From: Lepeophtheirus salmonis | Lineage: Eukaryota > Arthropoda > Copepoda > Siphonostomatoida > Caligidae | Assembly (NCBI RefSeq): GCF_016086655.4 | Contig: NC_052140.2 | Span: forward strand, 22,692,001 to 22,756,000 | Direction: 5' to 3' | DNA: 64,000 nt | In this document: one piece after another, positions 1 through 10,860 of the stretch | How positions within the stretch are numbered: position 1 is the stretch's first letter | Layout: each line of letters starts with the position of its first letter | Program-made: the position numbers and the translations under genes | The notes under the pieces: model-generated | What the model was told of the DNA's origin: nothing | The model's input: only the letters and a program-made list of their open reading frames with translations | Database searches by the model: none

Positions 1-37
1 TTTTTTGTATCTTAAAGGAATAAAACATTGAAATATA

Positions 38-927
38 CAGGAAGCGGGGATCAAATTATCGCCTACTTTAAACCTTGATAACTTGAAGACGACATTATCA
101 AATAAAAAACCGGTTACCAAATAGGAAAGCTATTCTCGTCAGCTGACGATACGTAGTTCAGTTAGCGTCATGCCGTCATCATATGAGGAGATAAAGAGCT
201 ATAAGTGGAACGAGAAGCTTTCGAGGTCCACCGTAGTCATGGCATTGGTTAATAATGGAAGTGAAATCTCCAATTTAACGATTGCTTCAACCTTAGGAGT
301 GAATTAACGCACTGTTCAGCGTATCCGTAAGAAGCTAGAGGACACCTGGGATGTTGATGCCACCATAAAGAGGGCACCCAAGGAGGAGGGCGCCGACAGG
401 AAGGTCAGGGACACCGACTTTGTCGACAAGGTGAAGAAGATGGTTGAGGATGACCCTACCAGGTCCATGAAGGCTGGAGACAGGCTCTGGGTGTGGCAAC
501 AGGACTGTGCACCCTGCCATGTGTCCAAAATCTCCATGCAGTGGTTAACCGAGAACTGTTATGACGTCGTAACCAAGGATTTGTGGCCTCCTAACTCTCC
601 CGACCTTAATCCTTTGGACTATTTTATCTGGGGCTATGTCGAGAGACATACCAACAGACATCCCCATAGCACCAAGGCCAGCCTGATGGACTCCATCAAG
701 GAGGTATTCGGCAACATGGACAATGAGATGGTCAGAAGAGCCTGCGGCCGGTTCAGAGGCCGTATTGAGGCCGTTATTGATGCCAACGGTGATTATATCG
801 AATGAATGGCTACTCTATACCTATATGCTCGTCATAGTTTTGATTTTCAATAAAAAGTTAAAAATGTATATTTTGTGTTGTTTTTTGTAGAAAAATATTT
901 TGGCGACAATTTGATCCCCGCTCCCTT
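38..927 (+). mobile_element. Internally deleted maT-like mariner, copy 1
   Basis: This 890-bp element is bounded by inverted repeats and by TA on both sides (36-37, 928-929). The left end reads CAGGAAGCGGGGATCAAAT; the right end is its inverted counterpart with a changed terminal base. A full mariner is about 1.3 kb, and the missing part is the central catalytic region of the transposase. A sibling copy in the opposite orientation lies at 22929-23814. It is inserted into the left arm of the surrounding 3.1 kb element. Confidence 0.88.
170..805 (+). pseudogene. Mariner (maT, DD37D-type) transposase, deleted and with a stop
   Basis: A transposase cuts and pastes its element by binding the TIRs with an N-terminal helix-turn-helix and cleaving with a DDD triad. 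The frame from ATG 170 holds the N-terminal HTH region and is broken by an in-frame TAA at 305-307. It then continues open to TGA 803-805. After residue ~100 the frame jumps to the second catalytic motif WQQDCAPCH, so the first aspartate region is deleted. The third motif is SPDLNPLD. Counting from the D of QQD to the D of PLD leaves 37 residues between them, the maT-type DD37D spacing. The C-terminus ends DANGDYIE, a typical family ending. The protein cannot be catalytic. Homology is from motif recognition only. Confidence 0.87.
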
Positions 928-1427
928 TACATACTAAACAATAAAGTATGACGTCATATATCTTTAGAATCCTCTATTTCCCCCCAATTTCTTATTTATA
1001 ATTAATTTTTAAGAAATATTGTGACTATCAAGTTTTTTAGTCAATTGATAAACATATTTACATAGAGGAAGGCGAACAATGGGTCCAAAGAAGAGGAGGA
1101 GGCGTATGGTTTGGAACTCATTAAATTAAAATCCACACGCTAATGCCTCTATTCTCTCCCCGCCCCAAAAAGAACCTAGTATGACTGTCATCATAGACAT
1201 TCAAAAATAAAATATGACGGAACTGCGAATGTGGGAGGAATAAATCTATCTTATGCCATACAGGAGTTCCAACTAGTATAGATAGATTGTACAAGTTACA
1301 ATTTCTGAAGAAATTTACTATACAGGTTGTTAATATCAAATCCACACATTTTTCAAAAATCTTTAAATTGTCGTCACATTTTTTGACGGATTGACTTGAA
1401 TTGTACATATGAATGTTGAGGAAGAGC

Positions 1428-1765
1428 TCATTTGATGTAACCGCACACAGCATCGATCAGACTTAAAAGGAGTAGCAGGCGTTGACGAGGTAGCTCTTTG
1501 GCATGTTGGGGATTGTCTCCTTGATGAAGGTAATAAGAGAGTCCTTGATGTCATGAGATGTTCAATTTGTTTTAGATTCTACGTAGCCCAAGACAAAGAC
1601 GTCCTTTGAATTAAGTTCCAGACTCCTGGGGTCATATTTCCTTCCCAAGTAAGTCAATGCAGTGATCACTCAACGGCCTGTCTGAGACATGATAAAGGTG
1701 CTTAGTCTTTTTGCATGGTCTGGATTAGGACGCCAGTCACATTTGAAATATCTATATTTTTGTTT
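1428..1765 (-). pseudogene. Mariner transposase C-terminal relic
   Basis: Read on the minus strand across frameshifts, this piece gives a decayed third-aspartate block aligned to SPDLNPLDYFVWGYVE (the D of SPD is lost), then VLGYVESKTN, an IKDSLITFIKETIPNMPK segment and a terminal VCGYIK followed by TGA. These line up in order with the C-terminal third of the transposase at 170-805 but are clearly more diverged, so it is a different and older family. It lies inside the 3.1 kb TIR element. The N-terminal two thirds is not recognisable upstream toward 1765-2900. Stops and frameshifts make it non-functional. Confidence 0.6.
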
Positions 1766-2953
1766 TTTGTGAGCAAGAATTCACGTCACGGTGATTGTAA
1801 GCAAAAATTTGATCTTATTGCCCTGTACAACTTTTATTGTTACGGGTCAGATCGTTTTAAAAGTAAACTGCATATTACTAGTGACAAAAATACAAATGGA
1901 GATTAAAATGTGATAGACTAGCTTTTAATAAGCTTAGCCCCAAATAAATACCAACACAATACTATAGTCGTCCGAAAAGTATTCATGACGGAGTCATCTT
2001 TTGTCATTTGATGTATAGCTTTGGGGTGAGATCACATCGTTATCTTTATCGTATCTCAAAACCTTTCCTTAAAAAGAAACATACAAAAATTATCAATATG
2101 ATTTGGTAGTACGAAGCAATTCTTATCCACTATGGAGGCATTAGTTAACCAGAATAAGCATTCGGTAGAGCGTAAAACCTCCTCCGAAAATCGAATAGAG
2201 TTATGTATCTCAAATTATTCAAAATTTATCGTCTACTATGCATTTTTTGCGTTTTGTGTTTCCTTTGACCTTCACCTCTCCAAATTTAATGGCCTCTTAC
2301 TGTGACCATAAATATTCTTCGTAGCAAGTTTGATCAAAGTCGATCGGTAATCCTTGGTCATAATCCTGGTGACTAACAAATAAACAGAGACATAAAATAA
2401 CCTCCATTCAACTTCCTTGGCGAAGGTAATTAATAGTTGAGAATGGATCATAACTTAATAAGGGTTCATTCGAATACATACAATTAACGTTTAAAAGACG
2501 AATAAGGGGGGGGAAATAAGTAGAAAAATTGTCAGCTGACAATATAATATCATTTACAAGTAAGTGAGATAATGCCCTGAGATGTTGTTGATAAGGATGA
2601 CGAACGCCATTTTCTTTTTTCTTTAGTTTTAAGAAGGATCTACAGCATTTTCGTGGAAAATAAATAAAATTTTACTTAATTAAAAATGATATTTTTAATA
2701 CTTATTATTGCTATATCGATTTTTTTCTTCCCAGAAGTGAATAACCAAAAACGATGCTAAAGAGAAAATGTTAGGGTGGGTCTTGTTTAACAAATGTTGG
2801 AAATGTTGGAATATTAAAATGTTTTTTTGTTTGTTTAACTTTCAACATATTGAATGCTAATTAAAAAAAAAGAAAATAGAAGTAGATAAATGCTCTTAAA
2901 GTTTTAAACTTTTTTGACATGTTTATTGAAAATATTCTGCTTTGTTATAATAT
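1766..2953. other. Element interior without a recognised gene
   Basis: This is AT-rich sequence inside the 3.1 kb TIR element. I see no coding match and no obvious internal repeat. It may contain the eroded 5' part of the mariner relic next to it. Confidence 0.4.
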
Positions 2954-3194
2954 GTTCCTCGTTCTAAATATGTTTATCAATTGAATAAAAAACTTTTTTT
3001 CTTAAAAATTATAATTATAAATAAGAAATTGGGTAAAAATAAAGGTTTCTAAAGATATATGACGTCATACTTTATTGTTTAGTATGTACATATATTACAA
3101 TGGTTTATTCCTTTAAGCTATATTATAAATTAAAAGTCTAGTTAATTACCGCTGGCAACAAGAAGCTGAGCGGAGGTAACATCTGTTTGTTTGT

Positions 3195-3415
3195 AGGTCT
3201 GCAGGGGCGTTCTCAGGGGAGGCTAGAGGGGCTCCAGCCCTCCCAAATTAAAGAATTTTTTATTTCGAAAATTTAATGAAATTTTGTTCCAAAAAATTTA
3301 ATTTTTCTTTGTAGCTATGGTTTTTTGAAATTTTTTTTACAAAAAATTCCAAAAACCAAGCACCTCTCCCTTCCCCACCCCCCAAAATATATAATCCTGC
3401 TGACGCTCATGGTCT
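3195..3415. mobile_element. GGGGCGT-type MITE, T-rich core
   Basis: It starts CAGGGGCGTTCTCAGGGG with a CCAGCCCTCCC block, has a core of repeated AAATTTTTT runs, and ends near CTGACGCTCATGG. The same plan (GGGGCGT start, CCCTCCC block, A/T-rich core) is seen at 12125-12860, 45140-45665 and 46770-46970. It has no coding capacity. Confidence 0.5.
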
Positions 3416-3439
3416 GTTTTCTTGTTTGCTTTTGTTAAT

Positions 3440-4745
3440 ATATAAATAAATCAGGTTTATACACCATTATTGTTTATTATGGGTTGAAATTGATCTTCCC
3501 TTTGAGTCTGTCAATAAAAAATGCAATGTAATTTACAATTGAACGAATTAAATGTGTTTTTTTTTTTGGTAGAATAGAGCAGAAATTATATTCGCCATAT
3601 ACACCAATGATGGCAATTATATTCGTCCGTCAATCCATGAGTCTTTTCAAGTATTAATAGTCCATCATGTATAATGATAATTACTATCAGAAAATTGATT
3701 ATCCGTTTTTTTATTCAAACCTATTTTGTCTTTGGTACGAATTCATTAGATAGCAAGATTTTGTTGGTGTATATATTGAAATTTTGGGCCATAATTCCAT
3801 CAATTTTACATAGGATAACACACATTTAAAGGGTTTATATTAATACAGATAACATATTTTGATTTAAATATTCAAATATGAACGAAAAATAAAGAATATC
3901 CACGTAAATACCTAATTTATAGATATTAGGTTATTGACATATATATTTTGAATTTTTCGCCCCTTATTTAACCCCACATCGGATCATACGATATAGTTTT
4001 TTTTTTTTTTTGTTTTTTTTGAACGGTGTGAATGTATACTACAAACGCTTTGCTGAGAGTATTTTGCTTGGCCAGTTCAGTCGTGAATTGTCGTGCGTCT
4101 CAAAGGAAAAAAAAGGACAAATTTTACATTTTTACTACCTGAAAGCGACAAAAACATTTGCAATATATACGGAGCCGATACTTTTTCGGTTTGTGTTGAA
4201 TAACAGTGAGTCGAGGAATTCCCCCCCCCCTCCGTTCAATTCTCCCCTCTACTGTGAACAACTTGCCCATTTGAGGATGGCGATCGATCAGAAGTGGCCA
4301 TCATTGGTGTATATGCGACAACAAGACATCATCAAGATAACATGATGCTTCTTTAATGACGCACTAGAAGCTTCGGGAGCTCGGATGGGAAGTTCGTATC
4401 CGACTGCCACCTGTTCCTGTCTATGACCAACACACTTGGGGGGGGAGTTCAAATTTAGTCTCAATAGAGGCCTGTAAAAATTTATTGTTCTAGTTTTTGT
4501 TGACAAAAAGTTATTGATCAGAAAGGACATAGTTGATTGTAACACATTGTAATAAAGCGAAAAATACGAAATTACTTTTTCCCCAAACCTTTCTTATTAA
4601 GGTAAAATATCCTTCAGGCAAAATTCCTTTAAGACAAAATGTGACAAGGCGAAATAGTATAAGGCAAAATGTACCAAGGAGAAATTTATAAGATTAAAGT
4701 ACCTAATGCCAAATTTGGCAATCATAATAAGAACAAAGTTTTTCG
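3440..4745. mobile_element. TTTTGCC-type element, split copy
   Basis: Segments at 3450-3560 and 3835-3930 are similar to internal segments of the elements at 36845-37205 and 18985-19975. The end at 4590-4740 carries the same family's reiterated GGCAAAA motifs, which are TTTTGCC on the other strand. A mariner relic (4240-4575) lies between the body and this end, so I infer that the mariner landed inside the element. The opposite end, near 3440, has no clear TTTTGCC array. Confidence 0.45.
4240..4575 (+). pseudogene. Mauritiana-type mariner (DD34D) transposase relic
   Basis: One frame reads YCEQLAHLRMAIDQKWPSL; after a frameshift near 4330 another frame reads a degraded HDNA-type second catalytic motif followed by KLRELGWEV and then a decayed YSPDLAPSDYH block (PPVPVYDQH). 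This order is specific to Mos1/mauritiana-like mariners, not to the maT-like ones that dominate the window. Several stops follow, and the C-terminus to about 4575 is only loosely recognisable. The N-terminal two thirds is missing or unrecognisable. Confidence 0.65.
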
Positions 4746-5654
4746 TCAAAATCATAGTCACAGGCCTTGAATCACTGCATAAAAGCTATCTACTAACATA
4801 TTGCAACCTTAACTTAAATGTAAATGGTACATTTAGCATTTCATTCGCTTTATAAATCCGCTCCATCCTAATAAATATTCATATTATATACTATATGAAT
4901 ATTAAAAACGCACTGGGGTGTCTTTAAAAAAAGTTGTACTGGCTCAAGAGAAGGACTCAAAAATCTACAAAGTGTATACCTATAAGTAAACTTTTTTTTT
5001 CTTCATCTTTGATAGCAATAATAAGAAGTCATAGTGCGAAACAAATCGAAAATCGTGAGTTATACATTGGATTGTAATATTATCATAAAAATGCAGAACT
5101 TGTTTTCACGAATTTTTATTAACTATAATCATTTTTTTTCTCTCTCTCTCTTTCTGATTTCTTTTAAAAATAATAAATTCTTCACTTGAAGATGATTTAA
5201 ATAATTATGTACTTACATACCGGGTGAAAACTGGAAATTTACAATCTTTCAAATTCATTAATGTGAATCCGGAGGAGAAAAATGTTTCCATTTTCTTTTT
5301 ATAATTTGGTGCCCCTTGAAAGATTCATTGGAGGGAGGGGCTATGGACCCTCGGGACCACGTTGAAACTATAGGGGTCAAGATGCCATTAATCCCATTAT
5401 TTAGATTCACTTTATTATTTCTATAATATAGTTGTAAACACCCTGCCAATCCGCCACTGATTGGGAGATCGTGGCAAGTTGTCACAAAGAATATTTCCTA
5501 TAAACTTTATATAAAGGAAAATGGTCGTTTTGGATATTCAGAGGTAGGCAGAAGTATATGGACAATATTTTCAAGTAAGCTTTATTAATAATACATGACA
5601 TTTTAAGATAAAGTTTATTGCATATGAAACTTCAATATAACAATAAGCTGTTGT
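4746..5654. other. AT-rich interval, no gene seen
   Basis: No coding match was found. An isolated TIR-like TACCGGGTGA occurs at 5219, but I could not pair it with an opposite end. Confidence 0.35.
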
Positions 5655-6545
5655 ATCATGTCATATCCTACCCCTGACATTGATCACAAACGGTGAACAC
5701 GACATACAGGCAGAGTAGGCCTTTATTACATCTTTCTTGTTGAATCAGTACATGCTCCTCTTCACAGATACCTTCAGGGATCTCATAAAGGAATCGGAAT
5801 GTTCGTTTACCTTCCTTCTCAGCTCTGACCACAACTAAAAATCACAGGGGTTAAGGTAAAAGGTGTTGGAAGGCCACTGATCAGCTTTGATAATGACGTG
5901 GAACTGCCTGTCAAGCTTATACATATGAACATTGTATCTGGTGGGTATGGCATTGCAACATTTGTAAGCAAGTCCAAGTGCACTGAGGAGGTTAAGTTGG
6001 GACCGTGGTCAAAAATGTGAGCCGGCATGACATTCCCGCCCATCGAAGAAACTCCACCAAATAGATAAATAAAATCCAGGGTTAATAAAGCTATTCAGTC
6101 TTTCCTCTGCGAGAAAGTGACAATTATTTTTGTTCTAGACAGCGTCCAAGGTGAACTTTGACTCATGACGGAATAGCTTTATGATCCCTTGATTTGATTT
6201 ACCCCTGTGGTGGAGTATATTGCCTATTTGCAACCTGATTTCCTACGTGGTAAGAAAATGACGTCTTCTCCTGATGTAGGATTTCAAGCAAAGGTCTTCC
6301 TTGATGGCCTTGGCCATTGCACTCCTACTGATAGACCTCCTCTCAGCGTAAGAAACCATTTAGATACTGGGATTTACTTTGATGGATGTCTTGAGCCGAG
6401 CCAGGAAGTGGTCAGTTGGCTTATTGACTTTGTGTGAACCAAATGAGGGACCCTCCTTCAGTCGCTTTAGAGGTCATAAACGGCGTATATTTTCTGAATT
6501 TTTAATCTCCCTTCCCCCAAATGGGAAAGATAGCAGCACCACCGC
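5655..6545 (-). pseudogene. Mariner (maT-like) transposase relic, nearly full span
   Basis: On the minus strand, in order across several frameshifts: MAKAIKEDLCLKSYIRRR (N-terminal linker), a degraded catalytic DE block with FTLDAV, FGGVSSMGGNVMPAHIF, LTSSVHLDLLTNVAMP, and a worn third-aspartate block (LNPCDF) followed by LWSELRRKVNE. These are successive landmarks of one mariner transposase covering about 300 residues. The second catalytic motif is not readable. A TIR-like end, GTGTCCACCCCG followed by TA, lies at 6658-6671 and fits the 5' end. I could not find its partner near 5.5-5.65 kb. It is a multiply broken fossil. Confidence 0.7.
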
Positions 6546-6976
6546 CTGATGGTATGAATTGAAGATAGTTTTTGTAAAAAATAATATTTTTGTAACATAT
6601 AGTACGATATATACTATATAATATATAATCACATTTTAAAAAATGTGAAAAATTTTAGTGTCCACCCCGTATATAAACTTTCTGGCAAGTGATTGGAATT
6701 TAATTTTTTTTCCCATTAGTTTTTACACTTTAAAATAAAAATAAAAATATATAATGTTATTGCAATGGAATACAAAGTCTCAAATTTCAGAGGATCATAA
6801 TTATGTAAGTTACAAATTGAAATTGAAGATTGTTATTGCTGTTTTCTGCATTCAGCACAGGAACAGAGTTATTTCTATCATACACAAATACATAAGGAGA
6901 TTTTAAAAACATGGTTTCTTATTTTTCCCTTCAACTTTTTAAAGTGAATCCTAGACAAAGAGGCTGACCTCAAATA

Positions 6977-7327
6977 CAGGGTGCGATCTCTCTATTAAAA
7001 AACCAACACAATTTTAAAAAAAAATGCATTTTCTCTTAAACTAATCCTCTGATTTTAATTAAAACCAATACAAATGAAATATGAATAAATTTAATATCGT
7101 AATTATTCAATATAATCGCCTTTGGTGTCAACAATGGCCTCGACTCTACCTCGGATACAGGAGCAGGTCTTCAAGACAGTCCCCTTTGGCAGATTTCAGA
7201 AATCCTACCAGATCATGGACATCAGCTCAGATGGTAGGAGTATCTGTTGGTGATTCGCTCAACTCTGTCCTAGACTAATAAGTCAATGTGGTTAAGGTAA
7301 GGTGAGCTTAGAGGTCAAACACTGCTT
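6977..7327 (-). pseudogene. Mariner transposase C-terminal relic with one TIR
   Basis: On the minus strand a short open stretch ends NLPKGTVLKTCSCIRGRVEA followed by IVDTKGDYIE and a stop near 7104, a clear mariner C-terminus. Upstream is a worn third-aspartate block with VERIANRYS. TA plus CAGGGTGCGATCTC at 6975-6990 looks like the 3' TIR. I did not find the other TIR, and sequence from 7330 to 7560 is not convincingly transposase. Confidence 0.65.
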
Positions 7328-7329
7328 CT

Positions 7330-7880
7330 AACAAAGTAAAAAAAAAAAAAATCTGATCAAATTTGTCTCATTTGGAATGGATGAACAACAAGAACGCTTT
7401 GACTTTTCTACGATTGTGGAATAAATACTTCGTTGATGGATGCTATTTTTTAAGTGGCGCCAAACAATTTTGGCTAGCTGCCAAATCAATAAACAAGGTC
7501 CTACCTGCAACGTTACAGCTGTTACGGGCACTTAAAGTTCGTTGTTAAACAACAGCCGTACACTGCATGTCTCTATATAACCCAGTATTGGGGACTCGAG
7601 TGGTTTTTTTTTATCACTTGTGACTACAGTTAAATTTAACTTATTTTTCTTAAGATTTGACTTGCATTTGAGATTATAATACTTGACTTGACTCCAAGCC
7701 TACACGGATAAATTGGAAGATCCTCAACATGTTATAATCGGATTTATATGAACAAAATTGACTTACGGAAGAAAATAATAGGTCATGACCTACTTGTGGC
7801 TTGCACATGGGTGACTTAGTCACATGTCTAAAATGACATGTCAACTGACAAAGGAAGCGAATAATTTGTAATTTTTTCCT
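7330..7880. repeat. Degenerate interval with GACTCGAG-type repeat
   Basis: GGGACTCGAGTGG near 7590, followed by alternating ACTTGACT motifs to 7700, is a dispersed repeat also glimpsed near 9260-9320, 11280-11400, 24660-24740 and 42610-42650. No gene is seen. Confidence 0.35.
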
Positions 7881-7885
7881 TACAA

Positions 7886-8343
7886 ATGAGTCTTGTGATC
7901 AACACAGACGACGTCTGCCCTCCCATTTTTGAGGAGAGCAAGGAACGGCTCAATGCAGATGCTTACATCGAACTCCTGGTTATGAAAGTGCTTCTTTGGG
8001 CCAGAGAAAAGTTTGAGGACAACTTTATTTTCACTCAAGGCAGACCTCCGTGTTATCACGCCGCTAAGACCCTGGCCTTCCTGAGAGACAACTTTCCGTA
8101 CTTTTGGGATCTCTACATGTGGTTACCCTCTTCTCCAGACTCGAACACCTTGGACTGCTCTATCTAGGGTTCTATGAAAGAGAGGTTGTTTGCAACTTCT
8201 TACAGGAGTGTGCAGTTTCTACAGGCTTTCATCAAGAAATAGCAGTCCAAGATCGAGTCTGACGACATAGTATAGGTCTTCCAAGGGGTTAAACATCGTA
8301 ACGAGACAATAATTAGCGCTGAGGTACCACATATTGAATAAAA
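7886..8343 (+). pseudogene. Mariner (DD37D) transposase, C-terminal half
   Basis: The frame contains RLNADAYIELL, then VLLWAREKFEDNFIFTQ. The second catalytic aspartate of QD is changed to G (TQGRPPC). Next come AAKTLAFLRDNFPYFWD, a third-aspartate block SPDSNTLD, and, after a stop at 8165-8167, GSMKERLFATSYRSVQ and a C-terminus ending VPHIE plus stop at 8341-8343. Spacing between the second and third catalytic positions is 37 residues (DD37D, maT-like). The N-terminal half is absent. A related, more damaged copy is at 58790-59215. Confidence 0.82.
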
Positions 8344-9374
8344 GTTGTGCCGAATACTAGTTTCAGATGATTTTGTAGATTAATGTCCTCAGAAAACTTA
8401 TCGTTTACATTTTAATCTTTAAATGAATAAACTACGAACCAATAAATAAGATCAACCTTCTATTAAGTGTAGTAATAAGGAATCCATCATTTTGTATGGA
8501 TTTGTTTTTTGATTAACCACTTTGGCAATCAAAACAGTAAGTACTAAATGACTTTTGTACTCAAGGATCTCCATTATTTTATCTTCATTTTCGACAATTG
8601 CCCTTGCAATGGTCGAAACGGTATCGACGAAATCCAAATACAGCGTGATTGGCTGTTAGAGTATCAGGACCAACAAAACTGTTGACAATTTTACCACCTG
8701 GCTTGTGTTTTCGCCTTGTTCGAAGAATAACTGTAAAATACCTTGTATTTACAGTTTGCTAGTGTCCATATTTGAGGACCGCTCAAACAATACTAAGTCA
8801 AGTAATCCCAAAACTGTCTCATATTTTTTTTTAGTGCAAAATCTTATCTTTCTAACACCCTTTACCGTAGACCAATCGCACTTAAATAAAACACAAGATA
8901 CACATTACTAAAGACATCTATAGAAAAAATAATGGATTCATTTTTACTACAGCAATTATAACTACTAAATATAAAATAAATCGGGAATTCCTTATATATT
9001 GCTTTTGATGTTGACGCCCCACATATACGATTATCATTTCTGCAATCATGCTTATATTTTAATCATAGTCTTAATTCATTAGTAGAGAAAGTGATTTCGG
9101 AAAACGTGATTAAGGTAACATTAAAACATTGGAGAGATGCAGTAATCTATGGTTTATGTCTATGTATTTAATTCGTGATCTTTGGGTTTTTCGTGCAGGT
9201 CTAAGCATTAAATGGATGTCAGACAATTATCTTTATGATAAAGATGTAATGAAGTTTGAAATAGGGGTGTGTCGACATGAGTTGAGTCACTAAGGATGGA
9301 CTCGATTTGATAAATTGTAAAACAGTAAGAAATATGCCAATTTATTCTTTTGCATTTTAAAAATAAAAGAAATC
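8344..9374. other. Interval with one unexplained open frame
   Basis: On the minus strand, 8452-8637 is open for about 60 codons (DFVDTVSTIARAIVENEDK in its N-terminal part), and the adjacent frame upstream to about 8730 is also open. It might be a frameshifted remnant of a coding sequence, but I recognise no family. The rest is AT-rich sequence without features. Confidence 0.25.
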
Positions 9375-9690
9375 AAAAACCAAGATGGTAACCTAGACAA
9401 TTTGAAGAATGTATTGGAGGCAAGCAACTTAGCTGTGACAAGGGAAAAGGAGGAGAAGGAAATAGTCTCCGATGAAGATCATCAATTCAACTCTGAGTCC
9501 GACAAGGACATACAATTATAACGCTGCAACAAATCCTCAAAATTAATTTCCGTCTTTTATGAGCAAACAGGAATGTTCAGGCAGGTTTTGAATATAGTAG
9601 GAAATGAAGTTCACTACTCAAGAGTGAGATAATCATGACAACAGCTAAGGAAAAGAAAATTTATTCTACAGATGACCAATTCCAAAAAAA
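9375..9690 (+). repeat. GTAACC dispersed repeat
   Basis: This copy runs from AAGATGGTAACC through TTTGAAGAATG and a CTTTTATGAGCA block to GACAACAGCTAAGGAAAAG. Related copies: 10676-10860, 14150-14470, 35200-35450, 46628-46735 and 55130-55240 on plus; 26520-26730, 34015-34300 and 53635-53910 on minus. There is no open frame; a MITE or SINE-like origin is undecided. Confidence 0.6.
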
Positions 9691-9734
9691 AAGAAGGCCA
9701 ATTGTAAAATACACACGTTTTACATAACTAATTA

Positions 9735-10635
9735 ACGGGTGGCCCATCTAGCGATTGCATTTTGAACTACCACTTTTTTGACGTCTGACAGCTGTAGTAA
9801 CATTCTCATTGTGTCTAATATTTTGTAAAAGGTCTCTGGTTTACGAAATGGTTAAGTTTACGCTCGAAAAAAATTGGAAAATACTGAAAACTTACTTCCA
9901 AAATGGAGAATCTTCAAACAAAACTGCAAAAAATTACGTCAGTCGAAATAAAGCGCCTTCCAGGCAGTTTGTGGATAAATTTGTGAAGCGTGTGCGCAAA
10001 ACTGGTTCGTTAATGGATAAAACAACGCGTTCCCGTGTTCGTCCAGTGCGCTCAATCGAAAACATTGCTGCTGTTGCCGAAAGCGAAAAAACGAGCTGCC
10101 GTTACGGTCAATGGTGAGCGCTATCGGACCATGTTGGAAGATTTTTTGTTTCCCAAATGGAAAAGGAAGACATCGACGACATTTGGTTCCAACAGGATGG
10201 CACTACGTACCACACAGCCAACGTTACAGTGGATCTTTTGCGCACTGTCTTCGACAATCGCATCATAAGCCGAAACGGCAACGTCAACTGGCCACCTTGT
10301 AGCTGCGATTTAACTCCGTTGGACTATTTTTTGTGGGGAACCCTCAAGGATAAATGTTACGCCAACCATCCAGAGACGATTGACGATTTGAAACACAAAA
10401 TTGGAGTCGCCATTGCAGCTATTGAAGCTCACACAATCGAAAATGTATTAAAAAATTGGGTCGACAGAATGGGCTACTGTAAGGCCAGCGACGGTGGTCA
10501 TATGAATAAAGTGACGTTTCATTATTAACCGAAATGTTGAGGCTTTCAAATAAAAAACAAATTATTACAAAATATCCATTCGTCTTTTTTATAGCGATAT
10601 CAAAAAAAAAAAAAAAAGTTTTGTGGGCCACTCTT
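9735..10635 (+). mobile_element. Internally deleted DD41D mariner with both TIRs
   Basis: The left end ACGGGTGGCCCAT follows TA 9733-9734. The right end is the inverted AAGAGTGGCCCAC, followed by TA 10636-10637. At 901 bp the element is shorter than an autonomous one because the transposase centre is deleted. Confidence 0.85.
9848..10528 (+). pseudogene. DD41D-type mariner transposase, internal deletion and frameshift
   Basis: ATG 9848 begins MVKFTLEKNWKILKTYFQN, the N-terminal HTH domain, and continues through a VRPVRSIENIAAVAES linker. The frame then shifts and jumps to VTVNGERYRTMLEDF, so the region bearing the first catalytic aspartate is lost. The second motif is WFQQDGTTYHTA and the third is CDLTPLDYFLWG. 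There are 41 residues between the D of QQD and the D of PLD, the DD41D spacing. The C-terminus is GGHMNKVTFHY plus TAA at 10526-10528. The well-preserved C-terminal frame (10157-10528) suggests a comparatively young insertion. Confidence 0.87.
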
Positions 10636-10675
10636 TATATGCAGTGATGCTATTCAAAAGTTTTTGGGGCATGTT

Positions 10676-10860
10676 ATGAAAAAAGTAACCCAAAATCAAG
10701 ATGGTAACCTTGACCATTCAAAGAATGTTTTAGAGGATAGCAAATAGCAAAAGTGCATGTGACAAAAGGACTCATACTTATTATAACTCCTCAAGAAATC
10801 CTCATTATTACTCTCTGTCTTTCATAAGCACATGCACTAGTGTTCATGTTATACTAAAAT
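10676..10860 (+). repeat. GTAACC dispersed repeat
   Basis: It has AAAAAAGTAACCCAAAATCA, GATGGTAACCTTGACC, a shortened middle, and the ATAACTCCTCAAGAAATCC block of the family. It starts about 40 bp after the DD41D element ends. Confidence 0.6.

Larger units (their letters stand above)
10..3118. mobile_element. ~3.1 kb DNA element with long terminal inverted repeats
   Basis: The two ends are inverted copies of each other: bases 10-37 plus 928-1070 on the left match the reverse complement of about 2954-3118 on the right, roughly 165-170 bp per arm with scattered mismatches. Both outer ends begin CTTAAAGGAATAAA after one variable base and abut TA (8-9 and 3119-3120), the target used by Tc1/mariner-like elements. 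The left arm is interrupted by a mariner at 38-927. The interior carries a decayed mariner C-terminus at 1428-1765 and otherwise nothing I recognise from about 1770 to 2950. No transposase of its own is visible, so it is probably a non-autonomous foldback-type element. The left boundary is close to the window edge and therefore less certain. Confidence 0.6.
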
